The notes beneath the pieces were generated by a model, which did not search any database, had not been told where the DNA came from, and worked only from the letters and a program-made list of their open reading frames with translations. A stretch of DNA of 64,000 nucleotides, taken from positions 3,868,066 to 3,932,065 of the forward strand of contig CM042011.1 of assembly GCA_023525715.1 (NCBI GenBank). Direction: 5' to 3'. The translations under genes and the position numbers were made by a program. This stretch comes from Cichorium intybus. Lineage: Eukaryota > Streptophyta > Magnoliopsida > Asterales > Asteraceae. Shown here piece after piece: positions 11,564-23,905 of this stretch. Position 1 is the stretch's first letter. The number at the start of each line of letters is the position of its first letter.

Positions 11564-11728
11564 ATGGCGGATGAAGTGAAGTTGTATGCAGTTGCAGGAA
11601 GTCCATTCGTTTGCAGAGCAAAAATCGCTTTGAATATCAAGGGAATTAAATACGAGAACTTGGAACAAGATCTCCACAACAATAAACTCATGCCTTTCCT
11701 AGGGTTCAGGTCTCTCTTGAAGATATAG
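11564..11728 (+). pseudogene. Truncated tau-class glutathione S-transferase fragment
   Basis: The frame from ATG at 11564 encodes MADEVKLYAVAGSPFVCRAK and continues through a thioredoxin-fold N-terminus typical of plant tau-class GSTs. The S-P-F segment after the first beta strand is where these enzymes place their catalytic serine. After about 43 codons the GST sequence is lost (LMPFLGF) and a stop follows at 11726. Degenerate downstream pieces may be remnants of the rest of the gene (a LWADANIVK-like phrase near 11915; KLYALLGEKTAADNKK near 12050). The C-terminal helical domain is missing, so this is not a functional enzyme. Confidence 0.7.
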
Positions 11729-12099
11729 AAAACACAGTTAATGAAATTTTTAAAGAGAAAAAGAGTGCAATACTTGACCGATGTTATAGAACAAATTGTA
11801 ACTTTTAATTTTTCATGTAATTTTTTAAATATGTAATTAAGTTCCAAATTTTAGTCTGATGTGTCATTTGATGATTGGTTTCAGTTGGTGATCTGTTTCC
11901 TCATGTCAGAAAGGAGTAGCTTTGGGCAGATGCAAACATTGTTAAGGTAAATAAGTAAATAACTTTGTTTTGTTTTTTCTTTTTATATTTTTTTACTCTA
12001 CAAACTCATCAGTATATTTCGTCTATCTTTTACCAGACTCTTATAGATTCAAAGCTATATGCTTTACTTGGTGAAAAAACCGCAGCAGATAATAAGAAG

Positions 12100-13860
12100 C
12101 TGTCTTAAAAAGAAGAAACAGAAGCCTGTTAAAGTAGAGGTGGGACATAGGCATAAAATAATTTAGAATAACAGAGAATTATTATTCATTAGAGTTTGAA
12201 TACTTATGTTATCTGTTTTGGCATTTTGCAGCAGTATCTCTAAGACATTAGCCAAATTCCAATTTCAGAATCATGTGACAAAGTAGCAGTAAAACTAACC
12301 ATGATGATACACTCCAGTACCAACCAGATCCTGCAAAATAAACCATAATTTTTCTACCAAAAAAGTTGGCCCTAAAGCGAACCAACATGCTTGATTGACA
12401 TGTTTAATTGAGCTAGGAATGTCAGGATTTGGTTATAATTCTTTTGCCTGGTTAGAGGTTGATTCTATTCTTCCCCATTGTGTGTGAGCTAATTCATTTA
12501 GCATATTTTAAATCTGAAAGACTCGACTCAATGCTTATTTTTAGCTGGTATGGTGCTATCTTTTCATTGATCAGAGTACAATACCTTACAGTAATATGTA
12601 AAAAACGAGCTACATCAATGATCAATCTAAAGAAATTAAGAAAATCCCTGCTTTTTCTTAGAATGTAGTTCCACATATGTTGGCTGTGGATTACTTTTAT
12701 TAATTTTTAGGCTGGTGATTTTAAAGGAACATGGATGATCAAGTTATGCTATGAAGTGGCTTTTAGAATAAGGTAAATTTCAATTTTCTTTTGAAATATG
12801 GGACAGATTCAATGGGCATTTGATACCTAAGTGAAATTAGGCGTTAAAATGGAGACATGGATGCAATAGAATTTGGATATTAATAAGTTTATGCAACGAG
12901 CTTTGTAATTCTATTTGGTGGGCCGTGAGTATTGAGACTTAGAGCATGTATCGGATCTGGTTTAGCAAACATAATTAAAGCTTGGTATGGGTTTGGGTCT
13001 CATTAGAAGAAGCTAACAAGGTAGCTATTCAGGACCAGGTTAGTATTTAGATCCGCCATCTTATCTGTTATTCCAATTCTAATATTGTATGATACTTTAA
13101 CGTTTCCAGGTTTTAACAATGGAAGACTTTGAGTATTTATATTTTATGATATTTTCCTAAGAAAAAGGATCAGAAAAGATACTGTTAAGCCAGAATGCTC
13201 CATTTTTCGCGAATTCAAATACTGACATGCTGCATGCTCCAGTTCATGCATCACACGTACACAACCGAATCTTACGAAATATTTCAAGTTCATTTGCTGC
13301 AAAAGAAAATGGGCCAAGTAATGCTTCTGATCAAGATGTTATGATAGATATGTTTATGAAATCACAATGAAGGACTCAAATAGTAACAAAAGTTCCAGTT
13401 TCATAGAGGGGATTTCCAAACAATCATATGTAAAACAACCATCTGAACTGAACTCAAATAGTAACAAAATTCCCTATTAAGGTATTCTACTTTGAAAAAC
13501 TATCCAATTATATCGTTCTACTTTTTGTTTCTTTTTATTAGAACATTCTTTTGACAAATTACCCAGACATAGCATTGTACTTTCGACTTTCCTTTAAAAG
13601 TTTACTCAATTCTAGCATTGACATTGATTCTTATCTGGATTTTGGGCGCTGGCATTCCTATAACCGGGAAGATTTTCAAACTATAATGGTGTTATAGGAA
13701 CTATAACAAATAAAACAATGAAAGTACATTCGTACTTCTTGCAGTTTATTTTACTAACGGAAATTTATTATGGTTAAGACGATGTATTTTAATTAGCAAC
13801 TGTTTTATATAGTTTTATCTTTGACAGGATTGCATTATGTAAAAAGTCGCTTCAGGATCC
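12100..13860. other. Helitron interior, no intact gene
   Basis: The sequence is intron-like and AT-rich with no long frames. It lies between the GST fragment and the Helitron 3' end at 13956 and is presumably part of that element. Confidence 0.35.
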
Positions 13861-13929
13861 GCGAAAATAAAGTGTCCCGACACACCCCGACCCACTCAAC
13901 GAGATGGGCCACCTACAGAACTGACGGAA

Positions 13930-13956
13930 CCCGTGCATCGCACGGGGCCCCACTAG
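13930..13956 (+). mobile_element. Helitron 3' terminus (hairpin plus CTAG)
   Basis: A perfect 7-bp stem (CCCGTGC, ATC loop, GCACGGG) at 13930-13946 is followed ten bases later by terminal CTAG at 13953-13956, then T. A GC-rich hairpin just before a CTRR end, inserted 5' of a T, is the defining 3' structure of Helitrons. The 5' TC end of this element could not be identified. The element probably includes the GST and RING-like fragments upstream. Confidence 0.7.
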
Positions 13957-14465
13957 TTGTTATTAATTATCTTTATGTATAGTTAATATTATAGATAATT
14001 AATAAGTAAATATATAATACAGTGTATGCATGCATAAAACAATATTGATTGAATAAAACATGTTGCATAATTACTATAATATAGTTAAAAATATCAATAT
14101 AAAAAAAAATTCGGTATAAGTAAAAATATAACTTTGTTGTAACGTAATCCCTATGTTTTTGTAATAATATTAATTATATATGTTCAATATTATTAACATT
14201 CTTTTTGTAATAAATATAAATTATGCTTTAAAAATATTAAATATTTTAATTTCATAAACAGAACATAATACAAATAACATAATAATATTATTAATATTAA
14301 TAGTATGTTATATATTCATGAACAATATTGTTGCATATATACATACTAAGCTTTACAAAATATATTACTATTTTAATTTCATAATTTAAATAAATAATAC
14401 AAATAATTTGAACGGTGTAAGTAACTAAATTGAATACATCCTTTTTGAATTTTAGTAATGTCATA
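13957..14465. other. Very AT-rich intergenic sequence
   Basis: No gene or transposon end is seen. The region is dominated by A/T runs. Confidence 0.45.
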
Positions 14466-14660
14466 ATTAAAGTCCCAACAAACTAATAACAAAAAAGAAT
14501 AGGTAATTTAGATTTGATGTACAAAATGCAAAAAGTAAGTACATTTATGTGTTCATTTCCTCTCTTTATGCCAACATCAAATAAAATGTGAACCTAAAGT
14601 CGTGTTAAGTTCTCATAATCATAACCATACAAACAAACTATTTATCACATCAATGTGTCC
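14466..14660 (+). repeat. Direct duplicate segment, copy 2
   Basis: This is the partner of 8592-8811. It is conserved over ttatgccaacatcaaataaa through cacatcaatgtgtcc, with an inner section replaced. Confidence 0.65.
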
Positions 14661-15986
14661 AAAGTTTTTTAAAATGCTTTTATTTCTAATAGTATAAAAT
14701 TTTTCAAAAGTGTTTTCAAGAACTTTTTCAAATAGCAAAAAAGAAGTCTCAAATATATAATCTTTTAAGAAATATCTAAAAAGGCTTTTAAATATATGTG
14801 GCATAGAATTATACCTCGTGAACATAGTTGCAAAAAAGAACAATCTACAACATTAATATATGTATGTTCAGAGCCGTTTACCGGTATAAATTAATGGTAA
14901 TCACTAAAATGACTAACGGATGCATTCATTTTTACAAAATAATCATTTTTTAATATTTATAACACAATAACCATATATTTCATGAAATGGACTCGCAACA
15001 CACTTTTACAGAATATATGTATCATTTTATATGAAATAATATCGTCTCCTCTTAGCAATCTTGAGCCTTCTAAAAATATAATCAAGTAATTTGGTGATAA
15101 AGAGCATTTTACCAAATCTTTTTTACAGTAAGCATCTACCATAAACATTTAGAAAATAATCTTTTATGATGGCACTCCATCATATACACCATACCAGTAT
15201 ATTGTGTCGTGTTATAGACATATTTAACCCAAAAGTTATAATAATATGTTAATTTGTTTAAGTAATGTGAAAAACGATAGAATCCAGTTTTGGAACATGA
15301 TGTAGGCGGGTGTTATATAAATCAAATAAAATAATTTATTTTAGTTAAAAGAGAAACATTGCTTAAATTTGATATTGTCAGCAAGCTGGTCCACCACTGT
15401 TCATGTGGGCCTCACAGTACCATACGCCAATTGCCACATGCCCCACCAACCCGTCTATGCTTTTCCAACACCGCATCTATGCGACTGATTTTCGTGTCAC
15501 ACACTCGACTAATTTGCTATAGTTGATATTACATAAAACTCTAATTGGTATAACTTGTATGTATATGTTAGATATGGGTTTAAATAATATTAAAAAATAA
15601 AGGAGGATTTATTTATTCTTTTTTAAGGATAATTTTTGGAAAATTCTTTGACGAGATACATGTAAAATGTAAGCGTGGTTGGCTTTTTAATTGTCATTTT
15701 CCTTGTACTCCGTCCAACTTAGGAAATAATCAACTCTTATTATATTATATTTTTTTGATTTTTAATAAATATATAAAAATATAATTTACATATAAAAAAT
15801 ATGAAAATTAATAAACAAAAAATACTTAAGAAATTCGAAACATTTAATAAAATTATATAATAAAAGTTAAACTGAAACTAAAAGTAAAACTTAACTATAA
15901 TTAAACAAAGACATCACTCCAAATCTATTTTTATAAGATTCTAAACAATTATTTTTGAAAAGAATAACTATTATAAAATTTTGGTA
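14661..15986. other. AT-rich intergenic sequence
   Basis: I see only short frames and no domain, TIR pair or LTR. A C-rich phrase at 15380-15500 (tccaccactgttc to cgactga) stands out slightly in composition but encodes nothing recognisable. Confidence 0.4.
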
Positions 15987-16134
<148 letters not shown>

Positions 16135-16187
16135 GAGTTAAAGAGAACAAAATTAAATGGAGAACCAAATATTCATAATATTTATTG

Positions 16188-16189
<2 letters not shown>

Positions 16190-16226
<37 letters not shown>

Positions 16227-16260
16227 TTGTTATTATTATTATTATTATTGTTGTTGTTTG
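16190..16260. repeat. (AAT)n followed by (ATT)n and (TTG)n
   Basis: A run of AAT triplets (to about 16225) is followed by ATT triplets and then TTG triplets, so the first two form an imperfect palindrome. Confidence 0.95.
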
Positions 16261-16916
<656 letters not shown>

Positions 16917-16954
16917 TTTTAATTTAATGAAAGTTAATATTTTATATCACGAAC

Positions 16955-16956
<2 letters not shown>

Positions 16957-17024
<68 letters not shown>
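16957..17024. repeat. (AT)n microsatellite bordering a TIR element
   Basis: About 34 AT units. They end exactly where the diverged TIR element at 17025 begins. Another (AT)n tract starts where that element ends (18405). Confidence 0.95.
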
Positions 17025-17027
<3 letters not shown>

Positions 17028-17512
17028 TTAGTATTAAATGAAATTCTTAAGTATTGTGTTATTATAAGACTCAATGTGGGCCATTAGATTATTATAATCA
17101 AGGGCTGTAAAAAAAACCCGTTTTTTTAAGAAAACACTTTGAAAGCGCGTGTTTCCAAATGACAAACCACGATTAAGGGTAAAAAGGGAAAAATTCCCTA
17201 AATCTATTTCAACTGAATATTCGATACGCATGCTACAATCCCACACACGATTTCTTCGATTTTGATTACAGAATCAACATTCAAATCAAACCTCAAAGAA
17301 TAGGTTAAAATTGGATGCAGTGGTGGTTTTTGACGCCGATCACGGGACACGATCATGTTTATGGTTGGATGCGGTGGTGGTTTTTAACGCCGTTTGCGGC
17401 TGCCGGAGACGACAGAGATGGTCATCTGGAATTCCACATATTGATTATCAGATAATGAACTTATAAAATTGTTGTTGACGTAAAAAAATAGTTACGTAAG
17501 AGTTTTCAAAGT

Positions 17513-17910
17513 CTATTCTCAGAGAATGATTTGTAAAATTGTTGTTGACGTAAACAAAAGTTACGTAAAAGTTTTCAAAGCCAATTCTCATAGAATAGTA
17601 AGCAATGTCAACGGTAAGTAAGTGTAATAGTCTATTCATGAAGAATTCTCAAAGAATTTAATATGTGTTTAATAACAGTAGTACACATACTAAATATTCT
17701 TGTAGAATATTTATACCCCATTCTCGGAGAATGGAGTAATTATATATGTTTACAGAGGGCTAGAACTGCTATATGGAAAACCTTATTCTCTGAGAATGCC
17801 CCATTCTCTTAGAATGCTCCATTCTCTGAGAATGAACGTGAACCATTCTCATGAACGTGAAGGAAAAAAAAGGCGCAGAATGCCTTTCCAAAACCCATTC
17901 TCTGAGAATG
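17513..17910. repeat. Cluster of near-palindromic CATTCTCTGAGAATG motifs
   Basis: About nine variants of ATTCTC-N2-GAGAAT occur in 400 bp, near 17514, 17586, 17643, 17720, 17791, 17811, 17820, 17845 and 17898. Several are exact (CATTCTCTGAGAATG). The density is far above chance and resembles subterminal binding-site arrays of DNA transposons, though here it is internal. Confidence 0.6.
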
Positions 17911-18052
17911 CCTTTCCAAAACCCAGAAAAAAAAAGCGGAGATCGATAATTTTAAAACCTGCAAATTAGACCGATTGCTTCAAAATCGACTTGATCGTGC
18001 TTCAATTTGCTTCAATCGAACCTCCAAATCGTTGACCTCCTCAATCAGTAGC

Positions 18053-18242
18053 ACCACCGCCGACGGTGCCTATAGTCGTCGACATCGGGAATTTTGCCGT
18101 GGATGAGCACTTTCGTCAACATCAGTCCCACCTGCAAGTCTATTTGCACAACCGCCGATAGTGCTTATAGTCGTAGACATCGGGAATTTTGCCGTGGACG
18201 AGCTCCTTCGTCGACATCAGACCCACCTGCGAGTCGATTCGT
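18053..18242 (+). repeat. Two-copy tandem repeat, about 95 bp
   Basis: The phrase tagtcg(t/a)cgacatcggg followed by aattttgccgtgga occurs at about 18072 and 18167, with matching flanks. This tandem duplication lies within the GC-rich cargo of the surrounding element. Confidence 0.75.
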
Positions 18243-18401
18243 GGATGGAAAAATGGGGGAAGGGTATTCCGTTGGAGAAGAATGGGGGAAGGGTATTTCA
18301 AAATTTCTTTGCCTCATTAAATTACCGATCGTAACCTTGAAGAATGAAGGAACGTGATTAAGACCTACGATCGCACAATAGTTAGGATCCGCATTTGAAC
18401 C

Positions 18402-18404
<3 letters not shown>

Positions 18405-18466
<62 letters not shown>
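18405..18466. repeat. (AT)n microsatellite
   Basis: About 31 AT units, the right-hand partner of the tract at 16957-17024. Confidence 0.97.
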
Positions 18467-18470
<4 letters not shown>

Positions 18471-19020
18471 TATCAAAATGAATATGTGAGAGCTTTTCGC
18501 TATTCATTTGGTACCTCCTATTTTCAAAGCCATAATTACTAAATTCAGATCATAGTATAATTGGTAAAACATAGGATACAAATTGTAAATAAGTTTTTAT
18601 TTGGAAATAACAATTTTGATTCTTCTTATAACAAACTTTTATATTTATGTTTTTTCCCCTCAACTAATTTTGAATTAATTGTTTTCACCCTATTTATTAG
18701 AAAGTTAGATTATTGGTATTTCGTAAGTTACGATTCCAGTCCCTTATTATATTTTAAAGTTACATTTTCCGTCCTTTACGTAATTTGTCTTTGTCGAGCT
18801 GCTTTTTTCCAATATACGGGGCTTCCGCAGCATTGCGCGGACTGTCCGAATACTAGTTTCATACTTAATATCCAATGATTTAAAATGCTATTAAAAATAT
18901 AAATTTTATATCATAAAGAATTATTATATTACCATCATATATTTTATCATGCTTTAACCAAATTCCTTTTATTCACCGTAGATTTTCATTCAGCGCTTCC
19001 CCTATACCCCGCATTCAAAG
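18467..19020. other. Intergenic sequence, no gene supported
   Basis: A 105-codon frame at 18561-18878 is hydrophobic and low-complexity, with codons dictated by AT-rich DNA. I see no domain and do not call it a gene. Confidence 0.4.
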
Positions 19021-20866
19021 AAAATTGCATTTTTAGTCTCTGTGATTTGCTAAAATTTACTAGTTTGGTCCAAAATAATTTTGATTAGTATCACATGTCC
19101 AAAAGATCCAATTTGTTTCGAGTTTGGTTTAAAAATTTGTTGCGAGATTCGTCCGTCATAAACATTAATAAATCTGAACTCAATTAATCTAAGATTCTGA
19201 AACAAACCTCCATTTTTTTGGATCACGACCTCCTTCTTGTTCACGCCATTTCTCCTCTTTCGGTCTTTCCACATCCAGGGTTTATCCGTTCAGTCATACA
19301 TCTTGATGCACAGGCTCCCGTTAACGATACCTTCTCACCAGTGAACAGGTAGCCATATTTTCTACAACTCTTTAAGTCTTTATCTTTGAGCTTCAGGACA
19401 CCTTTCTGATTGCATCTCTCTAGTGAACCCTAGCCAATTGCAGTCGCCCATGGCTTAACGATCTTCAGGGGCCCAATTTTTTTTAGCCAACCGCCTTATT
19501 CTCTATCTTATTCGTCTCTCCGCCCCTTCTCCCTCCTGATTCGTCTCTCCACCCCTGATCCCCACCTCTCTTGCCGCCTTACCCGATCACCATTACAAAC
19601 CCTAACGTGTTCTCGGTTTTTGTTAACATCCAAGTAGTCCTACCTTTTGTTTTTTTTGAGCCCTGACATCTTATCATTCGAGCCCTATCAAGTTATATTT
19701 TATTTTGGTATTAATCTTGATATTACATATGGCAATATGATAAAAAACCCTAACAGTTTCGAACCTTAACATAATATGATGAATGCTTGTGTAATTTGGA
19801 ACATATGATGAAAGGTGTTGTATAGTGTAATATAATATGGATGATGTGGTTAACCTTTGCGTTTTAAGACACTTTTTTTTGGTTACTCTGTTTCTAGAAC
19901 ATACATAGTAGGAGGAAGTTAAACAATGTACTATCTATGGTTATTTTAATAAACAATGGTAACCTTATGTTAATGAATTTGATTTATGAAATGATTTTAC
20001 GAATAATAATGCATACCTCAATGATATGTCGATGTTAATTTGATTCCTCTGTTTTTAATCATGTAAACGTGCATGTCAACCCAATTGATTGAAATGGCAA
20101 TCTGGATAAAATGGCTTACATTTATGACAAGTTAATGTTAATTTGGGTTCTCTATTTTTTAAACATGTAAACATCCTGATTAACCTCAATTACTTGAAAT
20201 GGCAATGATGATAATATGCTTACTATTATGTCAGTGTTATATTGGTATATAAAATGATAGTTTCATTAGTATGTCAACCTTAGTTTTATGTTAATATCAT
20301 GCAAAATCCACCTCACCAAATTACACAACTTTTAAAGTAATCAAATTAGAACACGAATCCACTGTAATTTGGAGTACATATACAAAACCAAGAAAAAATA
20401 GCCTAATTACAGACCAAATTCAATTTTCGAATTTTCCCACACTTTCTTGAATTGAAGCTTCAAGTTTGTTCCTTGATCTCAATAATCTACGTATGGTTTC
20501 AACTAAATAATGACACATCTTGAAAACAACCCATCCTAAAAATAGAAAGTAAGAATCTTAGAAAGTGTTAAAAATAACAATCTTAAATTGGTTAGAAGGC
20601 GCAATGATTGAAAATTGTCAAAACACTAGAATTTAAGACTTGGTTTTTCCCAAGCGATACAAATCGTTGTTGCTCCTTGCTCCTCCATAAAAACGAACAA
20701 GAGTTATTGGAGAAAAGGGTTGCATATAAAAACTGCACAACAAATGCAACAACTCGTAGGAAACAACCGCATTAGAGCAACCACAGTATGAAAGCTTTTT
20801 GATAAAGTTTTAAAGTTTTTTCATGAAAAACTTAAAATGAATAGGCTCATTTTATCTCTACAATAA

Positions 20867-20872
<6 letters not shown>

Positions 20873-20900
<28 letters not shown>
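20873..20900. repeat. Poly-T tract
   Basis: An uninterrupted run of about 28 T after an AG-rich phrase. Without a neighbouring SINE or LINE body on the minus strand it is listed only as a homopolymer. Confidence 0.9.
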
Positions 20901-20901
<1 letters not shown>

Positions 20902-21500
20902 CTTTCAATTTGCTTATTTATGAGACTAACTAATTTCATTTATCTTATGGCAAGAGTTTGTTAATTCTTAGGCTCCATGAAAGTCGAAACAACTCCTCCA
21001 ATAGCCTTTTCAAATTTCAATAACTTTTTGGTTTGGAGAAGTTCTTGAAAAACTCATATTCATATTGTTGATGCTCATAAATCAACAATATAATATAGTG
21101 CAAACTAGCAGGGTTTAGGAGCATAATTAACAAACTCCACATTGAGACTAAACCATTCCTCAACTACATAAACCTTCATACTTCAATGAAAAGCAAAAAA
21201 CAAGTAGTGCCAAAAATCAATGGACTTAAACTTGAATACCAATCTTGGAAGTATAAATTGGCTTTGTCAAAAACAAATCATGAAATATACATGCTAAAAC
21301 GAAAACCTCACATAACGCACAAGTGACAGAATACAATTTGAGGAGTAAGATCACATATTTCCGTTAACGAATTATGAAATATACATGCTAAAACGACTAA
21401 TCAACCTTAAATATCAAACTTCATATATAAAAGCTTTTAGGTTTGGTTTTTTTCAACATCATAAATAATAGCTTTTATGTGTTATGTACCGTGGTAAGGA

Positions 21501-21513
21501 GGGGGGGGGGGGG
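21501..21513 (+). repeat. Poly-G tract (G13)
   Basis: A run of 13 G immediately before the left end of the hAT MITE. A second run of 25 G lies about 10 bp beyond its right end. Confidence 0.95.
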
Positions 21514-21708
21514 TAGGGGTGCAAATGAGCCGAGCCGGCTCGTGAGCTACCCGGGACCGGCTCGATAAAAGCTCGGCTCGAGACCGATTTTAAACGAGCC
21601 TGAGCCGAGCCCGAGCTTAAATATAATGCTCGTTTATTAAACGAGCCCGAGCCGAGCCTGTGTCACCAAGCTCGATTAGGCTTGCGAGCCTATATATAAT
21701 ATAATATT

Positions 21709-21770
<62 letters not shown>

Positions 21771-22113
21771 TAAAACGTATTTAATGATTTAAATGAGCCC
21801 TAAACGTATTGAATATTTTGTATTCTGCACATTTTGTTTGTTTTAGAATATAAGTTATTAAGTAAGTTGTTATTTTCCTGCATTAGAGTAAACGAGCTTG
21901 TTAACGAGCTCGAGCCGAGCTTAAGCTCGTTTAGGCTTGTTAAGAATTAAACGAGCCGAGCCCGAGCCCGAGCCGAGCCTGTGTATTTCTTAACGAGCCC
22001 GAGCCGAGCTTAGGTCCATAAAGCTCGTAACGAGCCGAGCCCTATATATTTTTTAACGAGCCCGAGCCGAGCTTGGTTAGGCTTGGGCTCGGCTTGCCTC
22101 GTTTGCACCCCTA
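21514..22113. mobile_element. hAT MITE, GAGCCGAGC-rich foldback
   Basis: The ends are TAGGGGTGCAAATGAGC and GTTTGCACCCCTA, the standard inverted termini of a common plant hAT MITE group. The interior is a dense array of GAGCCGAGC/GCTCGGCTC on both strands, so most of the 600 bp can fold back on itself. An (AT)n tract (21715-21767) has expanded inside. The TSD is obscured by poly-G on both sides. Confidence 0.75.
21715..21767. repeat. (AT)n microsatellite inside hAT MITE
   Basis: About 26 AT units within the inverted-repeat element. Confidence 0.97.
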
Positions 22114-22123
22114 GGGTAGTTTT

Positions 22124-22155
22124 GGGGGGGGGGGGGGGGGGGGGGGGGTTCTCTT

Positions 22156-22182
<27 letters not shown>
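22124..22182 (+). repeat. Poly-G (G25) followed by (GA)n
   Basis: Twenty-five consecutive G (22124-22148) are followed, after ttctctt, by a GA dinucleotide run (to about 22182). This is a strong purine-strand asymmetry with quadruplex potential. Confidence 0.95.
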
Positions 22183-22188
<6 letters not shown>

Positions 22189-23511
22189 CATTGATTATGG
22201 AGCAGACTATTGGGTTGAGAAGGTAGTGGGTCGACTTTTCCCCAAAATTATATGGACTTTGATTTGATATCGAGATGCAGGCTTTTCCGGTCCTAGTCCA
22301 TCACCACCACCAATTAACCACCAATCCACCGTGACCATGGCCAATTATAAACATACAAACGAGTGGTTGAAGTGTAAGAACCAATTTAGGTATTAAGTCA
22401 AGGAAGGCGTAAGGTTAAAATGGTGAATTAATAGAGATACCTGAAAGAGGTCGAGAATTAGGAGGAGTCGGAGCTTGTGGTTTAAAGGCATTAGATGCCT
22501 CGATTCGCGTACTCATTTGAAACTTAATTATGGGCCTGGCTGATACATTACAGAGGCAACTGGTTGTTGGGAATTAATGGAGTAAATGTGTGTGTGTGTG
22601 TGTGGCGTGGCGGAGGGGAAACACATGAGAGAATGATTAAAAGGGAAGGAAGAAACGAAGCGACCGGGGAAGGAAGACGTGTGTAAGCTTCCATATGTAT
22701 GTGTACGATGGTTTAATGATGCATAAGACCAACCGGAGCGGGAGGTGTGAGCAATGCGGTATCAATCGGTGGAGGGGTTTCACCGTACGGATGCACCGCC
22801 CAAGTTGGATAGGTGCCTGCGGTGATCCGTTATCCATTTTTCATATATATTCAAATATCAAGAACCACCATCATGGGAACTGATTTAAGAACTTTCGCTG
22901 AAAATGAAGAGAGGGTGCAGCAGGTGACAATGGCTACAAGGAAAGGGGTAGACTGCAACAGTAGCCCTAGAACGTAGGAAGAAGTACCTCCGGCAGATCC
23001 ACGTGGTGGCGGTGCTATGCTGGGTTCTTGTAGTAACAGTTTAAGCGTTGATCTTGACTTGCAGGTGGGTTTCACAAATAGACCAAGAGATAAAATGGGG
23101 TTTTTGGAGGGTGGTGGTGGTCTAGAGTAGCCCTGGAGGGTGGTGATGGTCCTTAGTAGAGCCGAAGGTGCGATTCAGTAGTGAAATCGAATGGTTCAAC
23201 ACAAAATCGAAAGAGAGAGAATGATTTAGCACAAAATCGGATGTACAACATTTTAGCAAATGAGAGACTAAGAGAGAGAATGATTCAGTGCTTGAGTGAG
23301 AGAGAGAGAGAGAGATGAGGAAAATGGGACGGGTGGGGTGGGGTGGGTGTTTTTATTTGTTTTTTGTAGTTTTAAATTATAGAACCAAAAATAAATTGAA
23401 AGAAAAGGAAAAAGAAAAAAAAAAAAAATAAAGGTAAAAGCGTCACTTTAAGTATTTTTTTAAAAAAATTGGACCGAACTCACAACAAATTAAATTTTTT
23501 GGACTTGTGAT

Positions 23512-23905
23512 TAGGGATGGCAAAAATACCCGAACCCAATGGGAAAAACCTAACCCGAAATATTTAAGACAGGTTTTGAATCGGGTAAATGGTTATGAGA
23601 CCGGGTATGTGATCTTTTTAGAAAATATTCGTGGGTATGGGATGGTTTTGTTATTGAGGTGATACCCGTCCGATTACCCGATCCCATATACCCGATCCTG
23701 AACCATATATTTTTATATACTTATAATTTTTATTGTTTATATATGAGATTGCAAATCCATATTTTGATATTATATACAATTTATTATTATGTGATTATTA
23801 TTTACCATTAGGTGATACCCGACGGGATGGAACCGGGTTTAAGATGCGGTTTTATATTAGGATATGAGACTGGGATCACCAATATCCGTCTCATTGTCAT
23901 TCCTA
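23512..23905. mobile_element. hAT MITE in the TIR of a larger element
   Basis: The left end TAGGGATGGCAAAAATACCCG and the right end TCATTGTCATTCCTA are hAT-style termini. The flanks cttgtgat (23504-23511) and cctgtgat (23906-23913) form an 8-bp TSD with one mismatch. The interior is rich in CCCGA and GGGTA phrases. Its insertion splits the right TIR of the 19021-23985 element and so post-dates it. Confidence 0.82.

Larger units (their letters stand above)
17025..18404. mobile_element. TIR element inside an (AT)n tract, with GC-rich cargo
   Basis: The left end (GTATTAAATG...CTTAAGTATTGTG...) aligns, with many substitutions, to the reverse complement of the right end (GTTCAAATG...CCTAACTATTGTG...) over roughly 45 bp. 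This suggests an old Mutator-like TIR pair. The interior has two paired GC-rich phrases near 17320-17400 (ggtggtttttgacgccg). It also has a cluster of near-palindromic ATTCTCnGAGAAT motifs between 17513 and 17910, and a two-copy direct repeat at 18053-18242. No transposase is visible. Both borders abut (AT)n tracts, so the TSD cannot be read. Confidence 0.5.

Noticed and set aside
17780..17910. ATTCTCTGAGAAT motifs as heat-shock elements
   Set aside because: Heat-shock elements need GAA and TTC units at five-base phasing (TTCnnGAA). Here the gap is five bases, so the fit is poor.
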